A stretch of 64,000 nucleotides of DNA from positions 64,007 through 128,006 of the forward strand of contig DASVOS010000011.1 in assembly GCA_036383255.1 (NCBI GenBank), in the 5' to 3' direction. The notes under the pieces are model-generated. The model searched no databases. It was given only the letters and a program-made list of their open reading frames with translations, and was not told the origin of the DNA. A program made the translations under genes and the position numbers. This stretch comes from Gammaproteobacteria bacterium. GTDB lineage: Bacteria > Pseudomonadota > Gammaproteobacteria > Natronospirales > REEB76. Below, in pieces: positions 25,300-33,645 of the stretch; the first letter of the stretch is position 1; each line of letters starts with the position of its first letter.

Positions 25300-26523
25300 A
25301 TGCCATCCCCGCAGGCGCCGGCCTCCCCGCTGTTCCAGCACCCGGGCTTCCGGGAATATTGGTGCTCGCGCCTCGCCTCCATGTTCGCCTTCCAGATGCT
25401 CTCGGTGGCGGTGGGCTGGCAGATCTACGACCTCACCCACCGCGCGCTGGACCTGGGCGTCATCGGCCTGGTGCAGTTCATACCTTCTTTCGTACTGGCC
25501 CTGCCGGCGGGCCACGTGGCGGACCGCTTCGACCGGCGCCGCATCGTGTTCCTCTGCCAGGGGGTGGAAGGCGTCGCCACGGTGTTCCTCGCGGCGGGCA
25601 GCGTGCTCCACTGGTTCGACGAGACCGCCATCCTCGCGCTGGTGTTCCTGGTGGGCTGCGCCCGCGCCTTCGAGTTTCCCACCATGCAGGCGCTGCTGCC
25701 GGGCCTGGTGCCCGCCGCCATCCTCTCCCGCGCCATGGCCGCCGGCTCTTCCGCCAGCATGACAGCCATGATCGTGGGGCCGGCCCTCGGCGGCTTCCTC
25801 TACGTGGCCGGCGCCGGCACGGTCTACGGCGTCGCCGCGCTGCTGTTCCTGGGCGCGGCCCTGCTCATGTGGCGGGTGAAGCTGGAACGCGCGCCCGTGG
25901 CGCGCGAGCCCGCCACCCTCAAGACGGTGTTCGCCGGGATCTCCTTCATCCGCCACCGGCCGGTGGTGCTGGGCGCCATCTCCCTGGACCTCTTCGCGGT
26001 GCTCTTGGGCGGCGCCACCGCGCTCCTGCCGGTGTTCGCCCGCGACATCCTGCACACCGGCCCCTGGGGCCTGGGGCTGCTGCGCGCCGCGCCCGCGGTC
26101 GGCGCCCTCGGCATGGGCCTCTGGCTCGCGCGCAAGCCCATCACCCGCCGGGCAGGCCACATCATGTTCGGGTCCGTGGCGGGCTTCGGCCTCGCGACGC
26201 TAGTGTTCGCGGTCTCCACCTCGTTCACGCTCTCGCTCGCCGCCCTGCTCGCGCTGGGGGCACTCGACATGGTGAGCATGGTGATCCGCGCCGCGCTGGT
26301 GCAGCTCGAGACGCCCGACGGCATGCGCGGGCGGGTGAGCGCGGTGAACGCGATCTTCATCAACACCTCGAACCAGCTCGGCGAGTTCGAGTCCGGCATC
26401 ACGGCCGCATGGTGGGGCGCGGTGCCCGCCACCGTGGTCGGCGGCATTGGCACCCTGGTGGTGGTGGGCCTGTGGATGTGGTGGTTCCCGGCACTGCGGG
26501 AACGCGAGCGGCTCGAGTCCTGA
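25300..26523 (+). CDS. MFS transporter, EntS-like
   Basis: 407 residues with about twelve membrane helices. The loop after helix 2 reads AGHVADRFDRRRIV, the MFS signature (G-x3-D-R-x-G/R-R-R). HPGFREYWCSRLASMFAFQM is the typical start of EntS-like exporters. The substrate is unknown. No siderophore genes are near, so an enterobactin-type role should not be assumed. Confidence 0.88.
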   Translation: MPSPQAPASPLFQHPGFREYWCSRLASMFAFQMLSVAVGWQIYDLTHRALDLGVIGLVQFIPSFVLALPAGHVADRFDRRRIVFLCQGVEGVATVFLAAGSVLHWFDETAILALVFLVGCARAFEFPTMQALLPGLVPAAILSRAMAAGSSASMTAMIVGPALGGFLYVAGAGTVYGVAALLFLGAALLMWRVKLERAPVAREPATLKTVFAGISFIRHRPVVLGAISLDLFAVLLGGATALLPVFARDILHTGPWGLGLLRAAPAVGALGMGLWLARKPITRRAGHIMFGSVAGFGLATLVFAVSTSFTLSLAALLALGALDMVSMVIRAALVQLETPDGMRGRVSAVNAIFINTSNQLGEFESGITAAWWGAVPATVVGGIGTLVVVGLWMWWFPALRERERLES

Positions 26524-26529
26524 GGACCC

Positions 26530-26829
26530 TTAGCGGCGGTGCTTGAACTGCGGCGCGGTGGTGGTGCCGGCAGGCAGCAGCCACTCGCCGCTCACGTAGC
26601 TGTCACGGCGCAGGCGCGCCGCGCGCCGGCGCTTGGGGGCGCGCCAGAAGAACGCGCAACCCAGGCTCACGGCCAGGAGACCCGCGCCCGCGATCACGTT
26701 CCAGGCCTCCAGCGCCCCGTACTCCAGGAACGGGATGGGCAGGCCGAAGCCGCGCGAAAGCGACAGCACCCCGGCGGCGCCGAACACCAGCACCACGAGA
26801 CACTTGGCGAGGAACATGAGCGGATACAT
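26530..26829 (-). CDS. Small two-helix membrane protein, unknown
   Basis: 99 residues from ATG 26829, preceded by a perfect AAGGAGG. Two membrane helices (FLAKCLVVLVFGAAGVLSL; AWNVIAGAGLLAVSLGCAFF) are followed by a basic tail. A TATAAT (26925-26920 on the minus strand) with TTGATG 19 bases upstream is a candidate promoter, about 90 bases before the start. I do not recognise a family. Confidence 0.7.
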   Translation of the reverse strand: MYPLMFLAKCLVVLVFGAAGVLSLSRGFGLPIPFLEYGALEAWNVIAGAGLLAVSLGCAFFWRAPKRRRAARLRRDSYVSGEWLLPAGTTTAPQFKHRR

Positions 26830-26988
26830 GGATCCCTCCTTGGTGCGTATCCTTGAGGAGGACGCCGTCCTGGCATCCCGCCACCCGCCTCGGCCGAAGG
26901 CTAAGGGGGCAGCGACCACATTATAGACCTTCTGCCCGCGGCCCCATCAAGCCGACTTACCCCCTGGATCTTGTAGGGATTTCCTTAC

Positions 26989-28893
26989 TCAGGGTGCCTG
27001 GGCCAGCACCGGCGCGGGCCCGATCTGGCGGCCCAGGAAGGCCAGGAGCTTGGTGTAGAAATCCACTTCATCCACCGCCCCCGCGAAGCCGTGGCCCTCG
27101 CCCTGGTAGGTGTAGAACTCGTAGGGCTTGCGGTAGTGATCCAGCATCACTTTCATGCGGTAGGCATGCTCCGGATCCACCCGCGTGTCCTCCAGACCCT
27201 GGGCGATCAACACGGGGCGCGTGATCTTCTGGGCAAGGTAGGCCGGTGACAGGGCCCGCAGGGTCTCGGCATCCTTGGCCGGGTCGCCGATCACGTCCGC
27301 CAGGGCGTCCAGGGCGTTGCGGTCGAACTGCACCCGAGTGTTGGCGTACATGAGCGTGAGGTCGGTGACGCCCGCGTAGCTCGCGGCGCACTTGAACAGG
27401 GCCGGATCCCGGATCACGCTCATCAGCGCCGAGTAGCCGCCGTAGCTCGCGCCGACGATGCACACCCGCTCCGCATCCAGGCGCGGATCCTTCAATGCCG
27501 CATGCACCGTGGCCTCGATGTCGTCCTCGATCTTGCGGCCCCACTGGTGCTTGCCCGCTTCCCGCAGTCTGCCGCCGCTCCCGCCGCTGCCCCGGTAGTT
27601 GACCTTCAGCACCGCGTAGCCACGGCTCGCGAGCAGCTGCGTCTCGCTGTCGAAGCCGTGGGTGTCGAAGACGCCGATGGGCCCGCCATGGGGCACCACC
27701 ACCAGGGGAAACGGACCCGTGCCCTGGGCGGGCACCGCCAGGAAATAATCCAGCGCCAGCCCGTCGTCCGTGTGCAGCACGCTCGCTTGCACCGGCGTGA
27801 ACCGCGCGGCATCGAGCCAGGGCATGAGCTTGCCCAGGAGCCCGGCCTTGCCGGTGCTGAGATCGAACGCGTAGTAGCCGCCCGGATCCCGGTCGCTGTT
27901 CACGAACAGCAGCATGTGCTTGCGGTCCCGGCTCAGGTTCACCGGCGCCACGTTCATCCCTGGGAAAGTCGCGGCCAGCGCCGGCATCGCGTCCCGCGCC
28001 GCCGGATCCAGCACCTCGTAGTGCGGGCTGCCGCCCGCGTCCCAGCCCGCAGCGGTCACGCTGCGGGTGGACCAGTCGAAGCGGAAGTAGGTGACGTCCC
28101 GCTCCGGGTCCGCGAGCAGCGTGCGGGTGAAGCCGCCACCCGCCACGTCATACAGGAACAACGCGCGGGTGTCGCGATCGAGGTCGCTCACCACAGTGAG
28201 GGTGCGGCCGTCATCCGCCAGCGTCACCGGGTTGAACGTCTCATCCTTGCCCGCGCGCTTGAACTCGATCCAGTCGCTGACCGGCGCCTTCCACCAGTAG
28301 CTGTGGCCGCCATCCGCGTGCTGGGTCACGGCGATGCGGTAGCGCCCGTTGCCGCTCTGCAGGTACTTCACGGTGCCGCCCGGCAGCTTCACGCGCCGGT
28401 TCTCCTGCTGCTCGAGCTGGCGCGGATCGCCGTTGATGTCCACTTCGTAGAGGGAATCGCCGTAGCCCACCAGCATGCTGCGGTCATCCATCTGCTGCGG
28501 GTCCGCGAACGTCACGCCCTCGGGCCAGGGGGTGATCCGCGGCTTGCCGTCCTGCCCCCGCCATTGCACCGCCACCATGTGCGATCCCTTGCCCAGATGA
28601 TCGGTGAACACGGCGGTGTCATCAGAGACCCATTGCAGTTCGTCGAAGTGCTCCTCCGCGCCGGCGGCCCCCACCACCTCGCTGCGGGCGCCGGTGGCGA
28701 GATCGATGACCGAGACGTACTGGTGCGCGGCGTCAGTGCGGTTCACGGCGGCGGCAAGCCTGCCATCGGGGCTCTGGCGCGCATCGTTGAAGGCATAGGG
28801 CCGGAAGAAGTCCGATACCGGCACCAAGTCCCCGGCGAAGGCAGCCGCCGGCAGGGCCAGCAGCGCACAGGTGAGCGCGATGAGGCGCCTCAC
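26989..28893 (-). CDS. S9 prolyl-oligopeptidase family peptidase, secreted
   Basis: 634 residues. Signal peptide (LLALPAAAFA), an N-terminal beta-propeller (about 25-370), then an alpha/beta-hydrolase domain. The serine is in GASYGGYSALM, the aspartate probably in DTRVDPEH and the histidine in GEGHGFAG. HGGPIGVFD forms the oxyanion region. It cleaves short peptides, probably in the periplasm. Its start overlaps the upstream gene's stop by four bases, so the pair is coupled. Confidence 0.92.
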   Translation of the reverse strand: MRRLIALTCALLALPAAAFAGDLVPVSDFFRPYAFNDARQSPDGRLAAAVNRTDAAHQYVSVIDLATGARSEVVGAAGAEEHFDELQWVSDDTAVFTDHLGKGSHMVAVQWRGQDGKPRITPWPEGVTFADPQQMDDRSMLVGYGDSLYEVDINGDPRQLEQQENRRVKLPGGTVKYLQSGNGRYRIAVTQHADGGHSYWWKAPVSDWIEFKRAGKDETFNPVTLADDGRTLTVVSDLDRDTRALFLYDVAGGGFTRTLLADPERDVTYFRFDWSTRSVTAAGWDAGGSPHYEVLDPAARDAMPALAATFPGMNVAPVNLSRDRKHMLLFVNSDRDPGGYYAFDLSTGKAGLLGKLMPWLDAARFTPVQASVLHTDDGLALDYFLAVPAQGTGPFPLVVVPHGGPIGVFDTHGFDSETQLLASRGYAVLKVNYRGSGGSGGRLREAGKHQWGRKIEDDIEATVHAALKDPRLDAERVCIVGASYGGYSALMSVIRDPALFKCAASYAGVTDLTLMYANTRVQFDRNALDALADVIGDPAKDAETLRALSPAYLAQKITRPVLIAQGLEDTRVDPEHAYRMKVMLDHYRKPYEFYTYQGEGHGFAGAVDEVDFYTKLLAFLGRQIGPAPVLAQAP

Positions 28894-29519
28894 GGCGTGT
28901 GGCCGCGTGTCACCGCGTGCTCATAGAAAGGGAAGTCGTCGCCGCCCGGGCCCACGTAGACCAGGCCCAGCCGGCCGAGGGCGTCCCGCTGCGCGGGCGC
29001 CAATGCGTCCAGCAGCATGGCGTAGCGGTCCACCAGCGAGAGGGAATAGCCGACGTCCGCCAGGCTGGCGCCGTTGGTCACGCTGGCGGCGGCCTGGTCA
29101 GCACTCCTGCCGCCTTCCGCCCGTACCACGAAGTCGCCGGGGTAGCTCACCTTGCCCGCTTGCACCGTGAACTCATAGCGGGGCGAGGCGGACCGGTCCA
29201 ACGGGATGCTGTTGGCGCCGCCAAGGTCCACCTCGGTCCAGCGGTAATGCCCCGCCGGCAGCACCAGGAATTGCACTGAGCGTCCCGCCACTGCCTGCTC
29301 TGCCACCTGCTGCTCGTCCGCAGCCTGGTCCAGGCGCCTGAAGCGCAGGGACTTGAGCGGCATGTCCGTATCCACGGACACCACCAGCACGCCCTGCGCC
29401 GCTTGCAGTTGGAGATGGGAGAGATCCGCAGGCTGGGCCGCGCGGGCGGCCACGCCGAAGAGCATGCCGCATGCGAGCAATACGGCTCCTGCGAGCCGCC
29501 GAAGATGATCCTGATGCAA
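28890..29519 (-). CDS. Secreted protein of unknown function, coupled to S9 peptidase
   Basis: About 209 residues. I propose TTG 29519 as start: it follows AAGGGGACTTCAGGAC and leads at once into a signal peptide (LRRLAGAVLLACGMLFGVAARA). The frame stays open to 29576. The mature part is beta-rich (VLVVSVDTDMPLKSLRF; GHYRWTEVDLGG) and resembles no family I know. ATGA overlap with the peptidase suggests that the two act together. Confidence 0.65.
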   Translation of the reverse strand: MHQDHLRRLAGAVLLACGMLFGVAARAAQPADLSHLQLQAAQGVLVVSVDTDMPLKSLRFRRLDQAADEQQVAEQAVAGRSVQFLVLPAGHYRWTEVDLGGANSIPLDRSASPRYEFTVQAGKVSYPGDFVVRAEGGRSADQAAASVTNGASLADVGYSLSLVDRYAMLLDALAPAQRDALGRLGLVYVGPGGDDFPFYEHAVTRGHTP

Positions 29520-29693
29520 GTCCTGAAGTCCCCTTAGTGCGGGTATCCGTATTCCACCCGGAGTATAGGTCCGCACTTACCGGAGGTGTCCTACAGTATT
29601 GCAACATTAATGTCGCACGAGCCGGTGCATGCGCGGGCTTTTTGCGCCGGACGCGTACCGTAGTGGCGTTTAACAATGCGTCACGATTAACCA

Positions 29694-29716
29694 GGGTTTC
29701 CCCTAAGGGGAAATCC
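29694..29716. repeat. Hairpin in the 281-base gap before the PilZ gene
   Basis: GGGTTTCCCC / GGGGAAATCC, ten pairs with one G-U, loop TAA, 85 bases before the PilZ start. It is not followed by T's. The rest of the gap (29520-29800) shows nothing else I can name. Confidence 0.4.
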
Positions 29717-29800
29717 GGGGGAGCCCGATACAGGGTATTTCGCGTCCAAGGCAATCTAGTCGCCACTGAAAGCAGCCGACCCCGAGGAGTCCACGCAGAC

Positions 29801-30136
29801 ATGCCGAGAGCCCGCCGCACCATCCCCAGCCTGTACATGGAAGAGCGCGCGATCATCCGCACCCGGGAGTCGCAGGAAGCCGACCCCGTGGCCTCGAAGC
29901 ACTATGCGACCGCCCTGGACCTCACGTCCCAGGGCCTGCAGATCTTCTCCAGCAGCAAGCTGCCCATGGGCGAGATACTGGACATCGACATCAGCCTGCA
30001 GGGCCAGGACCGGGCCCACACACTGAAGGGCGTCGCCCGCTCCATCGCCCACTGCGACGATGCGCGCGGCTACATCATCAGCGTCGAACTCGTGGACGAC
30101 CAACACGCCGACCGCTGGCGCCGCCAGTTCCACTGA
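29801..30136 (+). CDS. PilZ-domain protein
   Basis: 111 residues from ATG 29801, preceded by GAGGAGT. The order of segments (ALDLTSQGLQIFSS, LPMGEILDIDISL, GYIISVELVD) fits a PilZ beta-barrel. The RxxxR arm may be RARRT near the start, and the D/NxSxxG-type motif is DLTSQG. Such proteins bind c-di-GMP, and two c-di-GMP enzymes are encoded at 33.6-37.5 kb. The motif is not perfect (DLTSQG for DxSxxG), so ligand binding is uncertain. Confidence 0.7.
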   Translation: MPRARRTIPSLYMEERAIIRTRESQEADPVASKHYATALDLTSQGLQIFSSSKLPMGEILDIDISLQGQDRAHTLKGVARSIAHCDDARGYIISVELVDDQHADRWRRQFH

Positions 30137-30149
30137 GCATCTGGCTTTA

Positions 30150-30185
30150 CCGCCGTCCGGGTCATCCGGCGGCGGGCTTTTTATT
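30150..30185 (+). terminator. Terminator after PilZ gene
   Basis: CCGCCG / CGGCGG with an inner CCGG / CCGG pairing, then GCTTTTTATT. It lies 14 bases after the stop. Confidence 0.7.
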
Positions 30186-30194
30186 CCCCCAGTG

Positions 30195-30225
30195 CCCCGC
30201 TTGGCTTCGAGCGGGGTCTTTTTTT
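30195..30225 (+). terminator. Second plus-strand terminator
   Basis: CCCCGCT / AGCGGGG with an eight-base loop, followed by TCTTTTTTTG. It lies in tandem with the one at 30150. Confidence 0.75.
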
Positions 30226-30231
30226 GCCCCA

Positions 30232-30266
30232 TAAAAAAATGAGGGGCCGGCTTGCGCCGGCCCCTC
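30232..30266 (-). terminator. Terminator after the M3 peptidase gene
   Basis: On the minus strand an 11-bp stem GAGGGGCCGGC / GCCGGCCCCTC with loop GCAA is followed by ATTTTTTTAT. Sixteen bases after the stop at 30282. Confidence 0.8.
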
Positions 30267-30281
30267 CTGCTTCACAGCAGA

Positions 30282-32441
30282 TTACTTGCTGTCTATGCCA
30301 TGGTCCTTGAGATACGGGCCGATGTCCGGATCATGGCCGTTGAAGGCCCGGAACATGGTGCCGTAGTCCTCGGTATTGCCGCGCGACAGGATCATCTCGC
30401 GGAAGCGGTCACCGTTCTTGCGGCTCAGGCCGCCGTTCTTCTCGAACCAGGCGAACGAATCGTCAGCCAGCATGCGGGTCCAGGTATAAGCGTAGTAGCC
30501 CGCCGCGTAGCCGTTGCTCCAGATATGCAGGAAGTAGCTCGAGCGGTAGCGGGTCGGCACTTCCTTCATGAGCAGGCCGTCCTTGCCGAGCTGGTCGTTC
30601 TCGAACTGGTCCACATCCTTCGGCACGCCGCCCGGGGCGAGCTCATGCCAGTTCATGTCCAGCTCGGAAGCGGCCAGCACCTCCGTCAGGTCGTAGCCCT
30701 GGTTGAAGGTGGCGGCCTTCTTGATCTTGGCCACGAGGTCGGCGGGCATGGGCTTGCCGGTCTGGTAGTGCACCGCGAAGTGCGCGAACACCTTCGGGTC
30801 CGAAGCCCAGTGCTCGTTGAACTGCGAGGGGAACTCGACCCAGTCGCGGGCGGTGTTGGCGCCGGACAGCGTCGGATACTCCTGGCTGGCGAACAGGCCG
30901 TGCAGGCCGTGGCCGAACTCGTGGAACATGGTGGTCACGTCGTCCCACGAGAGCAGCGCCGGCTGGCCTTCGGCGGGCTTGGTGAAGTTGGCGACGTTGA
31001 AGATCACCGGCTTCTGGCCGAGCACCTTGGATTGCACCACCAGGTTGCTCATCCAGGCGCCGCCGGACTTGTTGTCACGCTTGTAGTAGTCGCAATAGAA
31101 CAGGCCCATCTCCGAGCCGTCCTTGTCGTACACCGTAAACACGCGCACGTCCGGATGCCAGACCGGCAGGTCGTGGCGTTCCTTGAAGGTCAGGCCATAG
31201 AGCTGGTTGGCGGCATAGAACACGCCGTCCTGCAGCACCTTGTTCAGTTCGAAGTACGGACGCACCTGGGCATCATCCAGGTCGTACTTGGCCTTGCGCA
31301 CCTTCTCGGCATAGAAGTTCCAGTCCCAGGGCTGCAGCTTGAAGCCGCCCTTCTCCTGGTCGATCACGCCCTGGATCTCCTTGGCTTCGTCACGGGCCTT
31401 GGCGGTCACCGCCGGCACCAGCTTGCCGAACAGGTTGTCCACGGCGGCGGGGGTCTTGGCCATCTGGTCCTGCAGCTTCCAGGTGGCGTAGTTGGGGTAG
31501 CCCATCAGCTTGGCCTGCTCGGCGCGGATCGCGTCGATGCGCAGCAGGGTGGGACGGGTGTCGTTCGCGTCGTTGTGCTCGGTGCGCAGCCAGGAGGCCT
31601 CGAACAGCTTCTGGCGGGTGGCGCGGTCGGTGAGGAACTGCAGCGAGGGCTGCTGGGTGGTGTTCTGCAGCGGAATCACCCACTTGCCGGTGAGCTTGCG
31701 CGACTCGGCGGCCTTGGCGGCGGCGGCGATCTGCTGGTCGCTCAGGCCCGCGAGCTGGGCCTTGTCGTCCACCACCAGCGCGCCGGCCTTGGTGCCGGCC
31801 AGGAGCTGGTCCTGGAACTTGTTGGTGAGCCCGGCCAGTTCCGAGTTGAGCTTCTTCAGCTTTTCCTTGTCAGCGTCGTTCAACCTGGCGCCGGCCAGCA
31901 CGGCCTCCTGATAGTAGTACTCCAGCAGGTGGTTCTGTTCCGGGTCCAGCTTGAGCTTGGCGCGCTCTTTGTAGAGGGTCTCGATGCGGGAGAACAGCTT
32001 GGAGTTCAGGGTGATGTAGTCCTGGGCCGCCTGGAACTTGGGGGCCTCCTCTTCCTGGACCTTCTGCAGCTCATCGTTGGTGTTAGCGCCGGTGACGGCG
32101 CTGAACACGAGACCCACGCGGGTCAGCAGCTGGCCGCTCTTCTCCAGGGCGGCGATGGTGTTCTCGAAGGTGGGTGCCGCGGTGTTGTTGGCGATAGCGT
32201 CCACTTCGGCGCGCTGCTGCCTGATGCCTTCCTCGATGGCGGGCTGGTAGTCGCTGTCCTTGATCTTGTCGAACTGCGGTGCCTGCATCGGCAGCGGGCT
32301 CGGCTTCGCGAACGGGTTGTCCGCGGTGAAGGATGCGGGGGCCGGGGCAGCGGCGGGCTTGGCGCCGTCCGCCAGGGCCGTGGAGGTCGCCGCGGCGATC
32401 ATCGCCACGCCGACGAAGCTGAGGCTCAGGCTCTTGAACAT
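30282..32441 (-). CDS. M3 peptidyl-dipeptidase (Dcp-like), exported
   Basis: 719 residues with a signal peptide (VGVAMIAAATSTALA) and a proline/alanine-rich linker. The zinc motif is MFHEFGHGLHGL (HExGH), with a downstream glutamate in the DWVEFPSQFNEHW block, both standard for M3. Length fits Dcp/OpdA relatives. The export signal points to a periplasmic enzyme that trims peptides two residues at a time. No operon partner; a strong terminator closes it. Confidence 0.93.
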   Translation of the reverse strand: MFKSLSLSFVGVAMIAAATSTALADGAKPAAAPAPASFTADNPFAKPSPLPMQAPQFDKIKDSDYQPAIEEGIRQQRAEVDAIANNTAAPTFENTIAALEKSGQLLTRVGLVFSAVTGANTNDELQKVQEEEAPKFQAAQDYITLNSKLFSRIETLYKERAKLKLDPEQNHLLEYYYQEAVLAGARLNDADKEKLKKLNSELAGLTNKFQDQLLAGTKAGALVVDDKAQLAGLSDQQIAAAAKAAESRKLTGKWVIPLQNTTQQPSLQFLTDRATRQKLFEASWLRTEHNDANDTRPTLLRIDAIRAEQAKLMGYPNYATWKLQDQMAKTPAAVDNLFGKLVPAVTAKARDEAKEIQGVIDQEKGGFKLQPWDWNFYAEKVRKAKYDLDDAQVRPYFELNKVLQDGVFYAANQLYGLTFKERHDLPVWHPDVRVFTVYDKDGSEMGLFYCDYYKRDNKSGGAWMSNLVVQSKVLGQKPVIFNVANFTKPAEGQPALLSWDDVTTMFHEFGHGLHGLFASQEYPTLSGANTARDWVEFPSQFNEHWASDPKVFAHFAVHYQTGKPMPADLVAKIKKAATFNQGYDLTEVLAASELDMNWHELAPGGVPKDVDQFENDQLGKDGLLMKEVPTRYRSSYFLHIWSNGYAAGYYAYTWTRMLADDSFAWFEKNGGLSRKNGDRFREMILSRGNTEDYGTMFRAFNGHDPDIGPYLKDHGIDSK

Positions 32442-32559
32442 GTGGTGATCCTCATTCTGGCTTATATTATGAGTGGCATCCCCGGGTGCCGGGGCGCTGC
32501 AAGGAAGGCCGGACTTTACCCCGGCCGGGGGCCCGAGGCCAAGGCCTTAGACCCGGTAC

Positions 32560-33618
32560 CTAAGAGACCCGGCCCCGGGCCTTAGGTTCCGCCGGGGCCT
32601 TCAGGTTCCTGGGCTTCACCGCCGGCTTGGGATCGGCGAACCAGGCGAGATAGTCCCGGGCACCCTTGAGGCCGTTCGCCACGAGCGTGCGGACCTCAGC
32701 CTGGCTCAGGCCGAAGTCGGTGGCGCTCACCCCGGCCGCGTCGATGAACACCGTGCGGTGCCAGTCGTTCTCGTGCAGGTGCGCCTTGTTGGCGATGTCG
32801 GTCATGAATCCCACCAGCGCCTTGATGTAGTCCGCCACGTCGTTGATGTCCGCCGGCGGCAACTTCCAGCTCGCCTTCTCCGCCGCGATCTCGTCGGAGG
32901 TGTCCACCCGGAACCCCAGCGTCTCCTTGTTGTAGACCTGGTCCGCGTCGTAGACCGTGGGGTAGTCCGGCTTCACGCCGGCGCGCTTGTCGTCCAGGTA
33001 CTTCCTGTCGTCGAAGAGGTCCAACGGGTAATTCCAGCTCACGCCGCCGTCCACCCGCACGTCCTTGCCCACACGCACCGCCTGGAAGAACAGGGGGATG
33101 CTCATGGAGGTGCGCGTGGCGGACCAGATCGGCACGTCCGGCGTGTCCTCCGCCGAGAACACCAGCGGCTGCTGGGTGCAGAGGTCGGTGCCCACCATGT
33201 AGAGCTCGCGCAAGCTGTTGCCGCCCTGGGCCCGCAGCTTGCGCAGCCCCGCGAAGGTCAGTCCCTCGTCCTTCGCATAACGCTTGATGATGGCCTTGAT
33301 CCAATCGGCGAACGCGTCGCCCTTGTACCAGCCATAGTCCCTCACCAGGCGCAGCGGCGCACTCAGGGGGAAGCCTGCATCCATGAACTGATGGAAGTCC
33401 GTACCGCCCACGATGGCCGCCACGTCCTTGCTGCCGGCGCCCAACGCGAGCAACACGGCGGTGATGGCGCCTGCCGAGGTGCCGGCCACCCGCACGATGT
33501 TCGGCAGGATGCCTGCCTCCTCCAGCGCCTGGATCGCGCCGGCATAGGCGATGCCCTTGACGCCGCCGCCCTCGAACACGAGGTTACGGAACTGGCCGTA
33601 CTTGCTGTCGCTTGGCAT
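32560..33618 (-). CDS. Patatin-like phospholipase
   Basis: 352 residues. All patatin elements are present: oxyanion loop GGGVKG, nucleophile GTSAG, and the dyad aspartate in VDGGVSWNYPL. No signal peptide is seen, so it is cytoplasmic or delivered by other means. It cleaves acyl esters of lipids. The gene follows the V4R-GGDEF-EAL gene by 27 bases on the same strand, so co-transcription is likely. Confidence 0.9.
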   Translation of the reverse strand: MPSDSKYGQFRNLVFEGGGVKGIAYAGAIQALEEAGILPNIVRVAGTSAGAITAVLLALGAGSKDVAAIVGGTDFHQFMDAGFPLSAPLRLVRDYGWYKGDAFADWIKAIIKRYAKDEGLTFAGLRKLRAQGGNSLRELYMVGTDLCTQQPLVFSAEDTPDVPIWSATRTSMSIPLFFQAVRVGKDVRVDGGVSWNYPLDLFDDRKYLDDKRAGVKPDYPTVYDADQVYNKETLGFRVDTSDEIAAEKASWKLPPADINDVADYIKALVGFMTDIANKAHLHENDWHRTVFIDAAGVSATDFGLSQAEVRTLVANGLKGARDYLAWFADPKPAVKPRNLKAPAEPKARGRVS

Positions 33619-33645
33619 GTCTCATCCTCCCTGATGATGTGAGTC

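Noticed and set aside
25300-26523. Enterobactin exporter EntS
   Set aside because: Only general similarity is visible and no siderophore genes are near.
30252-32585. A 777-codon open frame on the plus strand
   Set aside because: Antisense to the M3 peptidase, which has its zinc motif, signal peptide and terminator on the minus strand.
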